Positions 62,989 through 64,000 of a DNA stretch of 64,000 nt are shown piece by piece. The notes under the pieces were generated by a model. It saw nothing but the letters and a program-made list of their open reading frames with translations, did not search any database and had not been told where the DNA came from. Position numbers and translations under genes: made by a program. Position 1 is the stretch's first letter. Every line of letters starts with the position of its first letter. This DNA is from Pseudovibrio sp. Tun.PSC04-5.I4 (GTDB lineage: Bacteria > Pseudomonadota > Alphaproteobacteria > Rhizobiales > Stappiaceae). Where the stretch lies: positions 1 through 64,000 of the forward strand of contig NZ_FNLB01000003.1 of the NCBI RefSeq assembly GCF_900104145.1. Direction: 5' to 3'.

Positions 62989-63221
62989 AACCAGCGGGCG
63001 GCGGTTGGTAGCCAATCAGCAGCAGCCGACAAGCCAATTAGAATATCAAGAACATGATAGTCGGTTCCATCGATGCCCAGAGCAGGGGCAGCCTTTTTAA
63101 TCGCGATTGAGACTTCGGCTTTGGTGGTTTCAACAATATCATTTGCCATTGCCAAATTCTGACTGGCGATGATAGCAGGCGTCAGTTTGCGAAACGACGC
63201 AACATTACAATTCATAGTCAT
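62971..63221 (-). pseudogene. repC: repC N-terminal remnant
   Basis: Right copy of 10907-11158: about 70 codons of a second RepC, truncated by the resolvase module. One G is missing near 63007 compared with the left copy, outside the conserved part. Confidence 0.75.
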
Positions 63222-63297
63222 GGTTTCTCTCATATTTGAGTAAAAACCCGAGACCTTGAAAAAAGGCCGCAAAAAACCTGTCGCATAAATGCGTTTT

Positions 63298-63393
63298 TTG
63301 TCTTGCAGCAATTTTTTGGGGATGCTAGAAAATAAGTGCGAGTTATTTGTTCTAGCATTCCCCTGGTGGCCTCCGGCTTCCGGGGTTTTTGTT
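63298..63393 (+). ncRNA. Predicted antisense ctRNA of the repC relic
   Basis: Right copy of 11235-11330: long bulged stem followed by a GC hairpin and TTTTT on the plus strand, antisense to the leader of the repC remnant. Confidence 0.45.
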
Positions 63394-63533
63394 ATTTAGG
63401 GTTTGGCTTTTGCCTGTCTCCAAATATTTCAAATAAAATTCATATTAACTTGCAACGCTAAGCTTGTGCCTATCTCTATTCAAGGCATGCTTGGCTAAAT
63501 GCACAGATTACTCATGCTGTTAAGCTCAAACCC

Positions 63534-63960
63534 TCACCTGATGCTTTCCAGAAGTCCTGCAGCCGCGCACCATCAGGGCTGTCCAGCAACGTCACTTTTT
63601 CCTGATTGGCTTTGCCCGGATTGATGATCATGTCGTAGGAACTTGCGACCTGGGTCCCGCCATCGACATTGCTGAACCGCAGAACAGCTCGGGCACGAGG
63701 AACTCCATCACTGTAGGACGCGTGCTGTTTTCGCTCATCACTGTTTGGGGTGAGGATCTGCTCCACGACAACCGTAGTGCCGCACTGCGAGTAACTTTGA
63801 AGCCTCTGCTTTTGAACTCTTCAATCACAGCCTTTTTCGCTGCTGGAAGAGGCTTTTGCATCACCACACGGGGCGGCTGTTTTGATGAGACCACAACAGA
63901 TGTTGTCTGACACGCGGCCAGCATCATGGTAGCGGCAATAATAACAAATATCTTTTTCAT
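63534..63960 (-). pseudogene. Small lipoprotein, right copy (two apparent frameshifts)
   Basis: Right copy of 11471-11899 with single bases missing near 63555 and 63780. The signal peptide and lipobox (MMLAAC) are intact. Both deletions fall in the last 500 bases of the window, where the right copy is unreliable. Confidence 0.75.
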
Positions 63961-64000
63961 TAATGGTTCCATTTCAGAGGTTTATCGGATTTCGATTTGG

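Overview
What it is. The window reads as a circular repABC plasmid of about 52.07 kb from an alphaproteobacterium, assembled as a linear sequence with redundant ends. Positions 1-11939 and 52055-64000 are the same sequence. By eye they differ only by about 20 single-base insertions or deletions, mostly in homopolymers. The missing bases lie in the left copy for the first ~8.3 kb and in the right copy after ~61.9 kb, as expected if base quality falls towards both contig ends. Genes that look frameshifted in one copy are open in the other, so the pair should be read as one consensus. The host is alphaproteobacterial by its RepA-RepB-RepC replicon with an antisense RNA between repB and repC and by its mobile-element set. 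The roughly 50 % GC and the very large hemagglutinin gene fit a marine Rhodobacterales/Hyphomicrobiales host (Pseudovibrio-like is a guess).

Layout once around the circle. 11.9-12.4 kb: a non-coding palindrome cluster. 12387-16085: a complete, cargo-free Tn3-family transposon that has cut off the 5' end of a giant filamentous-hemagglutinin/CdiA-like gene (16086-26296). That gene has eight 519-bp tandem repeats and ends in a WHH-type nuclease toxin, followed by a SUKH-type immunity gene. 26979-36319: an insertion-sequence nest of IS5 and IS110 remnants and an ISKra4-family element that was itself hit by one IS21 and two inverted IS3 copies. 36677-37916: an HTH gene and an Abi_2/HEPN gene. 39060-42746: repA-repB-ctRNA-repC. 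42935-44349: a topoisomerase III tail cut by a complete IS5. 44462-54348: an 11-gene, one-direction cluster that starts with a 47-residue peptide gene. 55047-55667: a serine recombinase. 55900-59668: a three-gene operon of a UvrD-like helicase, a DarT-type ADP-ribosyltransferase and an ADP-ribosylglycohydrolase. 60.0-64.0 kb: recombinase remnants, an unknown gene, a resolvase module bounded by inverted repeats, a relic of a second repC with its antisense RNA, and a lipoprotein.

How the genes work together. Replication and segregation come from repABC. Two cassettes stand out. The first (44.5-54.3 kb) looks like a ribosomal-peptide or glycoconjugate pathway. A Gly/Ser-rich short peptide gene is separated by a hairpin from genes for two phosphotransferases (one lacking the catalytic Asp), two glycosyltransferases, a methyltransferase, a NodB-type deacetylase, two P-loop kinases, a nucleotidyltransferase and an ABC exporter. 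No lanthionine, lasso, YcaO or radical-SAM enzyme is present, so it fits no RiPP class I know; this is the best candidate for an undescribed system. The second is the helicase/DarT-like/glycohydrolase operon, a probable toxin-antitoxin or anti-phage module that uses a DraG-type hydrolase in place of DarG. No conjugation genes, tRNA, rRNA or CRISPR array were seen.
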